From positions 62,001 to 126,000 of the forward strand of contig WFMF01000101.1 in NCBI GenBank assembly GCA_011033025.1: 64,000 nucleotides of DNA. Reading direction: 5' to 3'. The notes beneath the pieces are model-generated. The model saw only the letters and a program-made list of their open reading frames with translations. It had not been told where the DNA came from and searched no databases. The DNA is from Beroe forskalii (lineage: Eukaryota > Ctenophora > Nuda > Beroida > Beroidae). The position numbers and the translations under genes were made by a program. Positions 50,312 through 63,590 of the stretch are shown in pieces (positions within the stretch are counted from its first letter, which is position 1; the number at the start of each line of letters is the position of its first letter).

Positions 50312-50837
50312 TACTCTTAACCGTATCAGTTTCAGTGAGCCAGGATTGCTAAGGGTGCATACCGTCAAGGGGGGTGTTTGCTTTTCAGCCACCCATCTTG
50401 TCCACTGCGTTCTGTTTTATTGCTTTTCATGCTGTCTTTTTTTGAAAAAGAACTACATTTTCGTACTCCAACAATATACCAATTTTTTGATTCATCCCTC
50501 TAGCTTTACGACAATTTCCATTCAAATACTCTCAGTGTACGATGATTTGGAATTGATCCCCCCCTATACCGCTATTTAAGCACAAGTGCTCCATTGCTAC
50601 GACCGAAATTGCGCTATATTTTATATAAATATTTTGGAAGGTAGCCAGTAAGACATACCAGGTGAAATGCAGATATATCTCTGTGCTGCAGGTCGCTCAA
50701 TAAGCGGAACCGGGTGACGTTATTACCTTGGATATTTAAAAGGAAAAGAGTGACATCAGGGGGTCTATTTTTGCGCGCAGCTTGAAGGGGTCATAGTCCG
50801 TCTCTGTAGCTAAAACGATCATAAGTACGATACGATA

Positions 50838-50900
50838 TGAATAGGCAGGTAAGATGACGTCATTGTCAGAACATAGAGTGGTGAGCTGATGACAGTGAGC
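50838..50900 (+). repeat. TGACGTCA mini-element copy
   Basis: GAATAGGCAGGTAAGATGAC, GTCATTGTCAGAAC and GGTGAGCTGATGACAG. The right end is lost. Confidence 0.7.
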
Positions 50901-51639
50901 AAACGATATTTTTCGGCGCAGCCACTTCTTGAATATTAGAATAGTCATAAGTCCTGATAAGGTGAGAAAGAGGAGCAAGAAGGGGTTGAGGGGTAAGACT
51001 TCTGTTACACCCTGAGAATTCGGTGCGTGAGAAAAACAGGCCGGTAAACGGTGTCCATTTCTCATTTAAATCACTGACAATGACGCTGAGCAGTGCGTTG
51101 TATTCGTGACCAGAACCAAACTTCTGATACACCCTAGGATTTCGGAGCAGGAGGATGAATGGTCATTGTTCCAGTGACTTTTGGGATGATTTGATATATC
51201 TGAGTGAAGATGAGGTATTGAAATTAAAAGCGAAGGGTTTTCACCTGAATTTAAAGAGTTGGTAATTGGAACTGATTTGTACATTTGGCCATATAGAATG
51301 TGGCCAAAGTGGCTATATTTAGGCCTCAAATAGACCACCGCCACTTTGTCACACGTGCATTACATAGCCATAACTTATTAGTCATTTCTCATCCAATTTT
51401 TACAAGCAACTAATACAAAAAATGATCAGTTCGTCAAAAGCTTGGTATGATCTACCTCCTACAGGTAAAATTTCGATTTGTGGACATCATTTTTGCTCCA
51501 AGGCCTCACATGTTGGACTTATTGAATCAAGACCAAGGAGGCTACGACAAAGAACACGGTTTCTCCGTTCAGAGCATCTGTTAATACAACTGGCTGGGTT
51601 ACTCTAATACCCAATTAGGTTATGCTTTTCCACTACTCC

Positions 51640-51785
51640 TCTTTTTTCTATCTTTCCATTCCTGTTTTCTATTATTACTCTTCTTCTATTCCTCTTTTCT
51701 CCTATTCCTCTTTCTAATACTCCTCTTTTCTCCTATTTCTCTTTTCTACTATTCCTCTTTTTTATTATTTCTCTTGAAGTTGGCC
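51640..51785 (+). repeat. Pyrimidine-rich repeat
   Basis: Loose repeats of CTCTTTTCTCCTATTCCT over about 145 bp, almost pure C/T on the plus strand. Confidence 0.7.
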
Positions 51786-52805
51786 TCCTGTTTTATGTGT
51801 AAACCACTTTAAAGAGTACTAGAGAAGTTTTTGTGTTTATTTATTGTTTGTTAAATTTATTTATTGTTTTATTTATGTGTTTAATTTCCGGTTATTCTTT
51901 AAAAAAGATTCATGATGAATTGGTTGCTAAGCATAATATATTTCCAAAAGGGTGTGATTCTGGATCTAACCCCTGTCGGACACTATAAAGGACATTCTGT
52001 CAAGTTTAAAAGGACATAATTAAATAGTTGACCGTAATTCACAAAAATATAATCGCGATTTTTAAAGCTAGGACTCTGACCCTTTGGCATTGTAATTTTA
52101 GATTTTTAAAACAGGCTCGATTTAGATCACTTATATGCCAGATTTGTGATGTCACCATGGATTACTTGTGGAACTTTGAGCAATATTCTTATATTTCTTA
52201 GTTTTCCTTAATTATATCTTGGCAAGTTCATATAAAATGTTGATACAGATTTAGTTTTGAGATGGTCCGCGATGGTTGGTAGATTTTGTAAAAAAAGGGT
52301 ACAAATAGATGCCGTAAAGCTTTTCCCTCACTGCACTGCTAGGGCCCAGAAACTCAATTTAGTTATTTTTCATATATTTTTTGCTGTGTTTGACCAATGA
52401 CATATGGAACAAAAACATAATATAACACACTGCTGGGAGTTATATAATAATTTTACTAACCGAGTTAACCGCGAAGAGAGGGCAAAATGACAGAAAAATT
52501 CTCTGATTTACAAATTTCATTACTATTGTTGTCATATATAATAATACGACAATAATTCTTGATATGAAATCGTCGGAATTTTACGACATTTTCAAAAATG
52601 ATATAGGACCACGGAAACTATGTGTTGAGGTGTTATTAAGTCAAGGTCTTGAAATTCTGTAATAATGCTGGCTTTCACAATGGTTCATTAACGTGTCAAT
52701 TAAATAGAGACCAAATAATTCACGCTAAGCGTTGCATATTCTAAAGATTTATCTGTAAATGTTGCACCACCCATTTATTACCACATTGAACCCCGCGCAC
52801 GATAT

Positions 52806-52876
52806 AAATAGGCGGGTAAGATGACGTCATTATCATAGCTCAATGTAGTGAGTTGATGACGTTGAACTGCCTATTT
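52806..52876 (+). repeat. TGACGTCA mini-element, best full-length copy
   Basis: A 71-bp unit. Left end AAATAGGCGGGTAAG, core ATGACGTCATTATCATAG, then AGTGAGTTGATGACGTTG and right end AACTGCCTATTT. The outer 12 bases are inverted repeats with two mismatches. It is the reference for the other copies. Confidence 0.88.
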
Positions 52877-55800
52877 CGTATAATCTATGTAAAATCATTC
52901 GTCAGACAACGTATGTAATTCGGAATATTTGCAATGCGATTCATTTTATGAAAAACGATCCCTAAAAGAGGTGGGACTTGTTTAGGCAAGAACATCCTAT
53001 ATTTGTTAATTTGATTAAAATTCACTGGCTCAGAATGTAAAATATTGACGGTCTGATATCCCTGGGTTATGGAGTTTCTTCGGAAAACTTTTAAAACAAA
53101 TGGAGCTTTTTTATGCCGACACATATATTGTCATGGGTGTCATATTTGGACTTCAGGACACAAATGTGGCTTGGGGATTCCGAATCTAGAAAAGGTGCGA
53201 ACTATCCGCCAATCATTCGATGATTTGATGACTTATTATTCACAGCTATCTAGAACCTTGGTGTTTTTTGATTACAAGTAACCCAGGAGTTCGACCTTTT
53301 GATGCGCGCCGCGCATCGTATAACACTGTGCTTGAGTTCTTTTTTGCTGCGTGCAAAGTAGTACTTCCACTGCAACATGCCTTAGAAAAGTATCCAAACG
53401 CAGCGTAATACATCGCACCTCAAAAGGTCGAGACACGATGGTTGTTTGAATGTTATTATAATCTATAAAACACAGTACAAAGTTGCTGTGATTAGACTGA
53501 GTCATGTCTCGGGGGTTTTTAGTAAATTTATGCCTGAGTTTTTTTAGAATTATTGCAGTAATAAACTCAAGCAATAGCCTTTCTCAGCTCCCCAACTTTG
53601 CTCCGACACTCATTATCTGAATTGCTGTAATTTAATTACATTATTCAACACTTTCTCAGTGCCCTAATTTCAATCCTATGATTTTAAAACTAAAACTGTC
53701 TATAGCATATTACGGTGGACAATGGACATGTTTAAAATGGTACATAATATTTAAAAATTCCGACTAAATTTTAAAGTGGTTGCTGTAAAAGTAAGGCGGG
53801 GAGGCAATGACGCTAAATTGACAGCGTGAAATGTTATATTTTAAAACTTTGGTCAATGAAAATCATAATTTTCGTTTTGTTTGTGAAATCAGTCATTGAC
53901 AAGAATTTATTCATTTAACATCTACTGTAACATACATGTATGTAACCTCATTGAAACAAGTTTTAAACATTTTAAAGAAAATTCGCTATATGATTCAAGA
54001 TTTTCTTCTTGCTTGTCGCAATGGAATGTTGATTCATACTTTTCATTAGGGTCGAATTTAGGAATTTATCATATCTAAACTCAAATTGTTCATGAAAAAT
54101 GTTTAAAATATCATATTTTGAAGATTCTCCAAACTTTGCACTCAATCCATGAAGTCAGCATACATTTCAACTGTCAATATCATGAACTGCTAAATTGCAT
54201 ACACCAAGTTTTTTGAGATGGTTCTACATTTTGGAAGCCATCTCTCATCACGTCAGCACGTAGCTAGGTTGTCCAATGTAATAAGAACATAAAACAGCGT
54301 GGCAAGGTATTCGCTTGTAGACAAGCATGCTCCATGGTGACACTGAGTTGGTCACGTACTATTAATATGTCAGAGCAGTTATTATCACACTTTTCATGGT
54401 AAATATCAGATTGAGCAGAATTCAAACTTTAATAGCCCAAGTGAATTTTATGTATCATTTTTTACACTACTGCAACTTAAGCATTTTCGCAACCTGAGTG
54501 CACAATTTTCTGCTTTCTCATGTCAAAAGTTATAGTTTCTAACTTTTGAGATTTTGCTGGCGTACTATAAACTGTTCCTCCCCTGAAATACTGCGTAACC
54601 CGAACTTGTTTCATAAACATGAAGAAAAGGAAATGGTTGTGTTTGGAAAGACGCATCTAAACGCCGTTAATCCTCCAATAAGAAACATGGTAATGACGTG
54701 TTTTTCAGATTCTAACTTATAGCTGACCTGAACTCTATCAAATATAAACGGAACAGTCTAGACTAACTTGACAAACTCGGCAGTCCATTTTAATAAAGTT
54801 TGAATTTAAGTTTATTTTTAGAAGTTTCTGCTTCCTTTTGCCAATATTTTTATATATAAACACCAAATTTATTAATTAAAATTTGCTGCGAAAATAGGTC
54901 GTTTGATGTACTTGATTGCTAACTTCAAAAGTTAAAAATGACGTCAGCCTGGCATTCATACCTTTATTACGCGACCTTGACTATCACTTGAAATCTCGAA
55001 ATGTCTGAAACTCTGAACTATATATTGTCAACACATCTTGCAATATAGTGTCCAAACTCCAAGCAGATTTGACCGAATGAATAATCGCAATCTGATGGTG
55101 TCTCGTTATTTCGGGGAAGGAGTTGTCTGGATTGACAGCTACTAAGTTAAAGTAAACTGATTAGCTGATTCTTCAAATATCTGACCAAGTGACCACCTAG
55201 TATCATCTTAAAATTGGAAACATGGCCTGCCGGCCTGGCCATCTGCTCACATTGAATGGTGAACACAGGGTCAGAACACATCCATTATTCACCGCATGTT
55301 AAGTCAATCACTGCTTTTATCACAGCACCTCCATTATGTTGCATCTGTAACCCCATCAAAAACAGTATCCATCACAGGTATTCGGTAATTTGGCCTAATT
55401 GGACATATGGCCTTATAAGGTACCTTCCTATCACCAAAACTAAGGGATTATGTCATCTGCGGAGGGGACGGGTTTCAAAATAATGGGACTCCAGGGGTTG
55501 AGAAATCAAAATGGGAATAAATGTGGCATCTTCAAAATTTCCGATTTTTCCGTAAAATTGAAAACGCCCCTCAATTTCAGCTGACTGTCCGTGTTCCGAA
55601 CACACCGCCATCTGCATATCCCCTACCGAGTGTGTTTGTAAGGAAGGATGGCTCGGAAAACTCTGTGATCAAGGTGAGAGATAGTGTACGCATTTCAAAC
55701 ACAAGGAAATGTTTTTTAAATATTTATTTTGTTTCTGTTACCGGCTCGGGATTTCTGAATCGTGATGAAATGCTGCAAACCTTTACTCGGCAGTTAGTTT

Positions 55801-55939
55801 TTCTTACTTCTCAGCATGATTTTCCACTGACCAGCGAGGAACGACCAATGAAAATTTGGCAGAAGTATCAAATATAGATCCATTTTAGAAGATATTTGGT
55901 TCTAATATCCAACTAATTAATCAATTACCGAGGTCACAG

Positions 55940-56060
55940 CTATGTCGTCTGAGAAATCACAGGGAAACAGCTTTTTTATCTGACCAATCACAAGGTGGAC
56001 AGCTGTTTTGTCTGACCAATCACAGGGGACAGCTGTTTTGTTTAACCAATCATAGAAAGA
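55940..56060 (+). repeat. CCAAT and CAGCTG repeat
   Basis: Three to four direct units of about 33-38 bp, each with GACCAATCACA and GACAGCTGTTTTGT. Every unit carries a CCAAT box and most an E-box (CAGCTG). Confidence 0.75.
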
Positions 56061-56406
56061 TACCGCCGCAGTGTCTGTTCAATCAGCTTTGAATACAAAT
56101 CACGTTGCCCTAGATACAAGGTGCAATTGCTACCTAATCACGTGACTTTCCTACTCATGATACCTGGCTGAGAGGTACGAATTTCTATGATATATATTTA
56201 ATTAAGGAAAGTCCTAACATTCCAATCCCCGTGGTCATACGTCGCCGTTATATTTTCAATCGTCGTACAAAGAGAAGAGAGCTAGATATTTAATACTACT
56301 GCAGAATTTAACTATTATTATAGTAAAATATGTGCTAGTACTTTTATGAAATGCTGCATAATAATTCAGATAACGTTATTTAATAAACTGCGCACGAAAA
56401 GGAAGC

Positions 56407-56478
56407 AATATAGACACCAGAGTGACGTAATAATCTTAATTCAGCTGGGGCAGTTGATGAGGGAATATCGCCTATTTT
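56407..56478 (+). repeat. TGACGTCA mini-element copy with both ends
   Basis: Starts AATATAGACACCAGAGTGAC, centre TAATAATCTTAATTC, then CAGTTGATGAGG and the end ATCGCCTATTT. About 72 bp. Confidence 0.68.
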
Positions 56479-57962
56479 TTGAACGCAGCGTAAAATATCG
56501 GGCTAAAAATATCTCGAGTATTTTACACGCACGGCAGGGGCGGGTTTTATTTTGGAGAAAATTCCCAGTCACGTGAGTTTTACAGCCCTCCTTCTCAGAC
56601 TGTGACGTGATAAAGAAGGGGAGGGGGTGGGAATTTTATGTGATGTATGTTACTACACATTCCACGGTCCAGAAATGCTGATGATGTAGTGTAGTAGTTT
56701 CGAATTTACCGCGCAATTGGCGCGATAAAAATGCATAAAAATGCATTCACATTTTCTTCAAAATTTCTCATTTCTCTGAGATACTTCTCCAACTGAACCC
56801 CCGATAACCCTGACCCCTTCCGACCAACAAAGCCTCAGATAAGGAATATTCCAGCAGAAATCGAAACGTGATTTTGAACTTATCACATTTTTAGGGCACA
56901 AAATTGTTAAAAATGCTTACAGGTGCCGGAATTTGAGTGTTATATCCAATTTCACTTGATGGGCAATTCATGAATTATCCGGTATATGCTCATTATTTTG
57001 TATATTATTTTAATTGAATAATTGAGTAATCGGCGCTGTTGTCTGGACAGCTGATGTGAAAAACCCTGGAATCTTCTTTAAGGTTTGTCTGTCCGTCTGT
57101 TTTCCCGTCTGTTTTCTGTCTGCCTGTTTGTAATCTGTCCGGGCCAGGATACCCCAGCTCAACCGATCATCTCATTCTGAGATCGGGAAACTTACGCTAT
57201 CTTTTAAAAATTGGTTTGCATTGATTGAAATCCTCGAAGCGTGCAAGTTACGATTCGAAAATATTTTAGGAAAAGTATGACAATTCGAAAATGTGATTTA
57301 TAACGTAACAATTAAACAGGAAATTAACGACAAAAATGTAATTTATCCATATGTCCGACAATCACGAACTGAAGACTTTTAAAGAAAACATTCATAAAAT
57401 TATTTGAATATCGTATTTAATTGCTTAATTGTCTAAAAGCGTCAGGGTTTGTTAAAAGGCCTGATTTCTCGACCATGGGGCAATCTAAAGTTGCCAATTT
57501 GTCTCCTAAATTGTCGCCTTGTCTATAAGGTAACGGGTATTTAAATCAGAGGTTTATGTCACGACCGTTGATTTAACACCTTCGATTTTTTGAATTTTGT
57601 TTTGAACGGAGAGATTTTGAACTGAGAGATTCCTCAAAACAAATATTTCTTATTTTGGTTTGTTAAAAGAAAAATTTCAGGGTCTCGCTGTAAATATTTC
57701 GTTTAAATTTTATTTCGTTAAAATTAACTTGCGTCTAGCGTTTTGGTTTTCTAGGGAATTATCTTTGTGCCATTTTTGATGCCGTTGAACATATTTTTAA
57801 TCATTTTGCAAACTCCTGGTTTTCATCGATTACAGTTTTCCTCTTTTTCTAAATCGTTTTTCTCCCCCAAGCGTATCCATCACGCCCGCTTTTAACAGCT
57901 TTTGTTCGTTTTTAATGCTCTGAGTGCCGTATATTAACAAAATGTGCGTTATCAATGACCAT

Positions 57963-58012
57963 ATTGTCATCATTTTCGCCATTTTGAACCATGATAATGA
58001 CGTCATCTAACT
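57963..58012 (-). repeat. TGACGTCA mini-element copy, partial
   Basis: GTCATCATTTTCGCCATTTT, then GAACCATGATAATGACGTCA. Confidence 0.65.
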
Positions 58013-58296
58013 CTACGAGCAGTTTCCCAGGCTCGAAACAATGGCTGATTGTTCATATGTGAAATGTTGTATCATAGTCGTCAACGTAAAAAAACACTAA
58101 ACATATACTTCATTTCATACTTATTTTACAGTTGTGGTTGAATAGTTGATACGATGATATAATTCGATAATCAATGTTAATTAAATAAACTCTGATATAC
58201 ATAAATTCTTTAAGCATTATGTAATATATTTATTTAATGGCGTCTCCAAGTAACGACTCAGTGTTAAGTTAACATAATAAGGTGTGGGAGGGGAAC

Positions 58297-58335
58297 ACGT
58301 GTCACGTGACCGTGATGTCACGTGGTCATGCACAG
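58297..58335. promoter_or_regulatory. Cluster of CACGTG E-boxes
   Basis: Three CACGTG sites within 39 bp (ACACGTGTCACGTGACCG, then GATGTCACGTGGTCATG), arranged partly as an inverted repeat. This is the classic site for USF/MITF/MYC-type bHLH-leucine-zipper factors. No nearby start codon or promoter is known here, so a function is only possible. Confidence 0.4.
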
Positions 58336-58844
58336 ATCGTAGTGATCAGTGATATAACAATGGATACTCCCACATTGCCAGTTAAAAGGTGTGTTATGGG
58401 GGAGAGTCTTACTAAAACATGCTCTAGAAGTCTAGATAAGCAAGTCAGGGAGCACTGATCAGCCTGTCATGAGGATTGTTAAGTCATTGGTCGTCATGAT
58501 AGCTCGTTTCAGTTAGCGAGTTCCAAGTGAGTGCGTGAATGCGTCAATTAGGTGTTGGTAGTGATTGACCAAGTGATTGCATCAACTAGTGCTCCTCTCA
58601 ATAAGTCAACTATAGTCCTCCTCCCAATTATAGTGCCCCTCTCTACACTCTCTGCAGCATATCACAGGACGTTTTGCGAGTTCGAGGAATGAGAAATGAG
58701 AATTATTGTGACATCCTTGAGTCACGTAGAACCATGTACGATCGTGGCTATTCTGTAAATTCATTGTCCCGTACATACAAATGGCGGGACCGTGTAGAAA
58801 TTTAAGAAGGCATTCCAGAACCCACGACAATACGACAAATACAG

Positions 58845-58872
58845 TTTCAATCAAACTAAAATTTTAGTTTGA
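58845..58872. repeat. Perfect short palindrome
   Basis: ATCAAACTAAAA joined directly to TTTTAGTTTGAT, a 24-bp perfect inverted repeat without spacer. Confidence 0.8.
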
Positions 58873-59977
58873 TTCAATCTGGGGTTGTGTTGAGAAACAC
58901 AATTTGACCCAATAGCTGCTCGGACTTAATTTCTGAAGCTTAATTTCTTCAGAAATTCATCTGTAGATGTCTTATTGTACCGGCTTTGGCTACTTTGTCT
59001 CTGAAATGGCACTCGCATCAACACGTCCCATGGCATAATGCCACCGACCTTTTCACTCAATTAATACGCGATATGACACCTTTCCTGTTGAATTGTCACA
59101 TAGCCAAATGAATGTGTCTTAGTAACGGACTTAGTGCCGTGACCTCGTCTTTGTAGTTGAAAATATAAAGAAGGATACTATCTTAAAACGACACGTCTAA
59201 GAACAAGTTCATTATCTAGTCTCTAGTCTACTGTAATAAATGGATGTTCAATTCTTAATTCCGCAGTAACATAGTAACATTTTGTAACACAGAGATAAAA
59301 GGTTGTTATTAAACTATTAAATGCGCATTTTTTGAAAACGACAAAAAATACCATATGTATTTTTTCTAAAATTCGCCGTATTCTTTGCGAGCGCAATAAT
59401 CAGCCGATTGTCAAATTGCATCGTTGAACTTTTATGATTAATTTGTATGACCATGTGTGCAAAAAAGTTGCGCGCGCACTCTAAATGTGTCCGATGTCGA
59501 AGTTTTATTCGGTAGCGCACTGCACACGTATTTTTTCGCGTATATAACCCCTATTCAGACCTGTTGTTGTCAATTTTTAAAAAGAAAAATACGCATATTT
59601 TTTCCAGGTGGTTTGTAGATTAAAATAAAGCCTAACATATGTAAGGCCATAGCTCGTAGTCCATACCCAATCAAATTATTCGTCGCCACAGTTCCGCAGA
59701 ATCTTAACACTTAACCATGTCACATGACACAAATTCCTGTGTAAACAAACTGGTACATTCTTCCAAACACACATTCCTACAGACAAACAGACGAACAGAC
59801 GAACGCAAAGATAGGAAAAACATATACGATATTTACACATATTATTCGCATATTTGTGAACAGACAGAGAAACAGACACAAAATTCACTTACACAGATGA
59901 AATACTTACAACACATTTCGGAAGAAAGACTAGTCGTGATTTATGTCAACAAAATGTAATTATGTAAACAATCGGAT

Positions 59978-60178
59978 AAAATGTCGTCATTATCATAGCG
60001 CATTATGGCATGTTAATGTCGTCATTATCATAGCGCAATATGGTGAGTTGATCATCAACTCACCATATTGCGCTATGGCAATGACTTCACCATTATCATA
60101 GCGCAATAAAATGAGTTGATGACGTCATTATCATGTTGCAATATGGTGAGTTGATGTCGTCATTAACATATTTCACCA
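59978..60178. repeat. Clustered TGACGTCA mini-elements, partly head to head
   Basis: At least five units in 200 bp, each with CGTCATTATCATAGCGCAAT or a variant and ATGGTGAGTTGATG. Two units meet head to head at about 60054, giving a perfect inverted repeat of about 24 bp per arm (CATAGCGCAATATGGTGAGT then TGAT on the left). Confidence 0.88.
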
Positions 60179-60537
60179 GTGTGACATATCACCGATCGCT
60201 GGCAGGGGGCTCGACAAATGCTCTATTGCCACTATCGCAAGTCATGAATTGAAGTTTCAGTATCCTTCTCCGGCTGTTGACACTGGAGCGTCTTTTGTTC
60301 TGTTCTTCAGTGCGCGCCGCAAAAAACTTTCCTTCCAAATGTACGGCAGCACTTAATACGGAGACTGACTAAAAACTTGAAGTTGGCTGACTGACTGTTG
60401 ACCCAATCTATTAAATCGGAAAGTGTGTTAAACTCTCACTTTGTCATAGCTGTTGTGATTTTCATGCGGGGTGTGACTGTAGAGTTGTCGTTGTGCGGTC
60501 ACAAGGAACCAGGAAGTCATGAGATTGTGGACCTACA

Positions 60538-60598
60538 AATAGACGGTTGGGTATTACGTCATTATCATGGTTTAGAATAGTAAATTGGGGATTGCTAC
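60538..60598 (+). repeat. TGACGTCA mini-element copy
   Basis: AAATAGACGGTTGGGTATTA, CGTCATTATCATGGTTTAGA, then ATAGTAAATTGG. Confidence 0.7.
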
Positions 60599-61047
60599 TG
60601 CATAACTTGTTTTGTCAGGCAAATCTTGACACTAATAGCTAGTAAGATAGCTGTCCCCAATCTGATAAGATTATTAAATATCATACTTATTTATAAAACC
60701 CAACTTATATTTACCACCAATTATTGCACCCGAGAATCGTACATTTTATTGAATAGCGAAATGTGAAAAGTCTATAAATAGGTGATTGTTCTTCTCGTGA
60801 TTGTTATTAATAACTCGGTATAAATTGAAAACTGGGACGTAGCCGCATTTTTCCTTTACACCTTCCTACGCCTTGACCTGAACGGGTTGGGACGTCGTAT
60901 ATCTTGTAGGTGTAGTATAGTGGGGGATTCCATTAAGCGTCTAATTGAGTACATAAGTGATCTGTATCTACCCACAGAAAAATTACTGGATTGTATCGAC
61001 AATGTTATTTAGTATCCGTCACATCCCACAATTTCAGCATCTTACAA

Positions 61048-61142
61048 CAAATAGCTGTCTACCTCTGACGTCATTATAATAACAAATAGGTGGCTACTTC
61101 TGACATCATTATCATAGCACGGTGATGTGATTACCTGTCTAT
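61048..61142 (+). repeat. Two TGACGTCA mini-elements in tandem
   Basis: A partial unit (CAAATAGCTGTCTACCTCTG, ACGTCATTATAATAAC) is followed by a full one at 61085-61142. The full unit starts AAATAGGTGGCTACTTCTGA, has CATCATTATCATAGCACGGT and ends TTACCTGTCTAT. Confidence 0.72.
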
Positions 61143-61979
61143 GTCTTTGTGCGCGGCGCATGTTGCACGTGACACTTACCTGCGTGTACACGTGTAGTAC
61201 CCACCGTGTTTCTAAGGATTATATCAAGCCCTTTGCAATGTTTGTCTTTGTAGGAGTAATATATCATGTACTTTGCGCAGTGTTTATCTTTAATGGGTGT
61301 ATTTCGTTAAATTGGGTTTAATTTGTGTGATGGACCGTTTATAATGTATTCGAATGGTAGACAGCTGTCTGTACCAGCCCTCTATTACGTGGGCGGCGCT
61401 AGACAAATATAGGCGTTTCAGTGTAGTCAATTCACCATTATTATCTATGATGATGATACTGATGACACTTACTTCAAGTCACATAAACATTGCGGGGCCG
61501 TATTTAAGTATCAGAGTTTATTATTAAGATTCGTATTAATTGCATCCTTCTCAGACACTTATAAATTGATGATTTTAATATGTACATCCATGCACGCCTC
61601 TATCAAAAGGGGTTTGCAATAAGTCATGAGGAGTGTCTACTTCTGTCTGCGCTTTATTTCAGTGTATGTTCATTGTTCATCAATAAGTCAATAGTTTTAT
61701 AGTTACCGTCAAAAAGTCTTTTTTGCCTTTTCGTTAGCCCCGAAAGCTTCCCATGGTTGCTACCTACTATCATCTACCATAATTAGTTTTATCAAGATCT
61801 GCCAGATTTCTTACTTCGTTAATTGTATGAAATCCAGATTGCAGCCCTGATGTTCTGTAGCTGAGTCTGTTCTAAAGTATTTTTAGTATCTAGAGACTGG
61901 CCCTACCACTATACAATATCATACCGAGACAAGTTGTCACGCCCTAATATCCATTAAGTCGATTAATAAACCCGCGATA

Positions 61980-62047
61980 AGTAGGTGGTGCAGCGTCATC
62001 AATTCACCACTTTGACATATGATAATGACGTCATTTCAACCGCCTCT
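61980..62047 (-). repeat. TGACGTCA mini-element copy with both ends
   Basis: AGTAGGTGGTGCAGCGTCAT, CAATTCACCACTTTG, then GATAATGACGTCATTTCAAC and CGCCTCT. Confidence 0.75.
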
Positions 62048-62156
62048 CTATCCTCCGTAAAATTATCAGTCGCAACATCGTTTGTTTCCGAGCGGCTCTT
62101 GGCTCCCAAATTCTCCGAAAAAAGAGTGAGAGATGAGAGGGGTCCATGTTGGTAAA

Positions 62157-62227
62157 CTAGGCGATTGGAGTGACCAATATAGTTACCATTCCCAACTCTA
62201 ATAATGATGTAATCTGCAGCCGCCTAC
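62157..62227 (-). repeat. TGACGTCA mini-element copy, diverged
   Basis: TAGGCGATTGGAGTGACC at the left and TAATGATGTAATCTGCAGCC then GCCTA at the right. About 71 bp, with a decayed core. Confidence 0.55.
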
Positions 62228-62875
62228 AGTACAATCCTCATCCTATTGACACGTGGGATATTTGTGCCGTGATTCGTCATGTCGCCAAGATATGTGTCCT
62301 GTCGTGATGCTCTGAAGTCTGAGTCTAATGTGCGCCGTCCTGTATAATCCGGGTTGTCGTGTTGTGCGGATTATATTCGGGTTTTGACACTCACTCTCCT
62401 GATGGTTTCTTCTGATCGATGTTGTGAGGACCGTTACACGAACAACATTTGTGAGCCTTATGATATTTCTGTTGCTTGAAAACCCATTTTCAATAACCTT
62501 TTATACTATTACGATATTAGATTTCTGTCATTGCTGGTTCATTGAAAAGCCATGGCGTTGCTCGTTATAGATAACTGAAAGTTTTACATTGGAAGGGCCA
62601 GCTTAGTCTTTTTTGTTGTTGAAAACTAATATCTATCTTTAATACTCTTTTTGCCATCGTCGTCACCACAATCCAGTATCCACATATTATGTTTTCAGTT
62701 TGTCGCAGGTCGCTGTAGCATTCCAAATATTTACGATTCCTTGCCAATGATTAATAAAGACACCTGTTGGCTGTTTGCATTTGTTAATCTAATCGTGTTT
62801 CTCTGGAGCTACTCCAACCCTTGCATTTTCCCAGCACCCATTTAGTGCAGGATAAAACTCTGTTCTGAATCAGCA

Positions 62876-62945
62876 ATTAGCCATTATGAACCATAATAAT
62901 AACGTCATCAATTCACCATTGTAAACCATAATAATACCATCAAGG
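62876..62945 (-). repeat. TGACGTCA mini-element, two partial units
   Basis: CATTATGAACCATAATAATA, ACGTCATCAATTCACCATTG, then TAAACCATAATAATACCATC. Confidence 0.6.
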
Positions 62946-63433
62946 TCAGGCGCCAACTTATCATCTTTAGAACGCATGGTGGTATTTTTTTATCAGTGAT
63001 TCCATCGTTATAGATCTACCTTAATAGCTCTGAACTCACTGATGGAATCACGGTATATCAGTCACATGACCCTAGATTTCACGTTCTGAGCAAATCTAGA
63101 GACGAGATCTTGGTATGAAAATTGGTGCTAATATTATATAGTCGAGATCTTGATAATCACGTGGTTTAAATGCAGGTCCAATTCCAGAACCGATGGCGGA
63201 GGAGCTCCAAAGCCGAATACCAATGACGCAATTACCACGGTTTATAAATTGCCAAATAATGACACCACACAGCGTGCTTTGGATTTTGTGTGACTTGGAG
63301 TCCGCAGCCCGACACATGCGCAGCTCAAACACCATTCATACCTATTCAATTAAAGTAGGGGAATGCTGCCACATCATTCGATTTATATAGATTATATTAT
63401 TTATATAATCACCCTCTCTCATCACAAACACAA

Positions 63434-63503
63434 ATATAGACGTTTTGGCGTCGTTAATGCACCACGTTAACCTATGATAGTGACGTCATCTCGCGCTTCA
63501 TAT
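63434..63503 (-). repeat. TGACGTCA mini-element copy
   Basis: AATATAGACGTTTTGGCGTC, GTTAATGCACCACG, then CTATGATAGTGACGTCATCT. Confidence 0.65.
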
Positions 63504-63590
63504 CCTTTTAATCGGCTCCCAGCAGCGCTATTGACTCGGAGGTTAGCGTCTGCTGAAACTTGATTCACAGTTTTGTGATTTGGATTCGAA

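Noticed and set aside
53069..53281. Cys/His-rich frame (CRHIYCHGCHIWTSGHKC) as a possible zinc finger or EMI-gene exon
   Set aside because: Spacing fits no finger or EGF pattern and there are no convincing flanking splice sites in a phase matching the 41164 donor.
58606..58854. Minus-strand frame of 82 residues with paired cysteines
   Set aside because: No recognised domain, no splice partners, and it lies in repeat-rich exon-free DNA.
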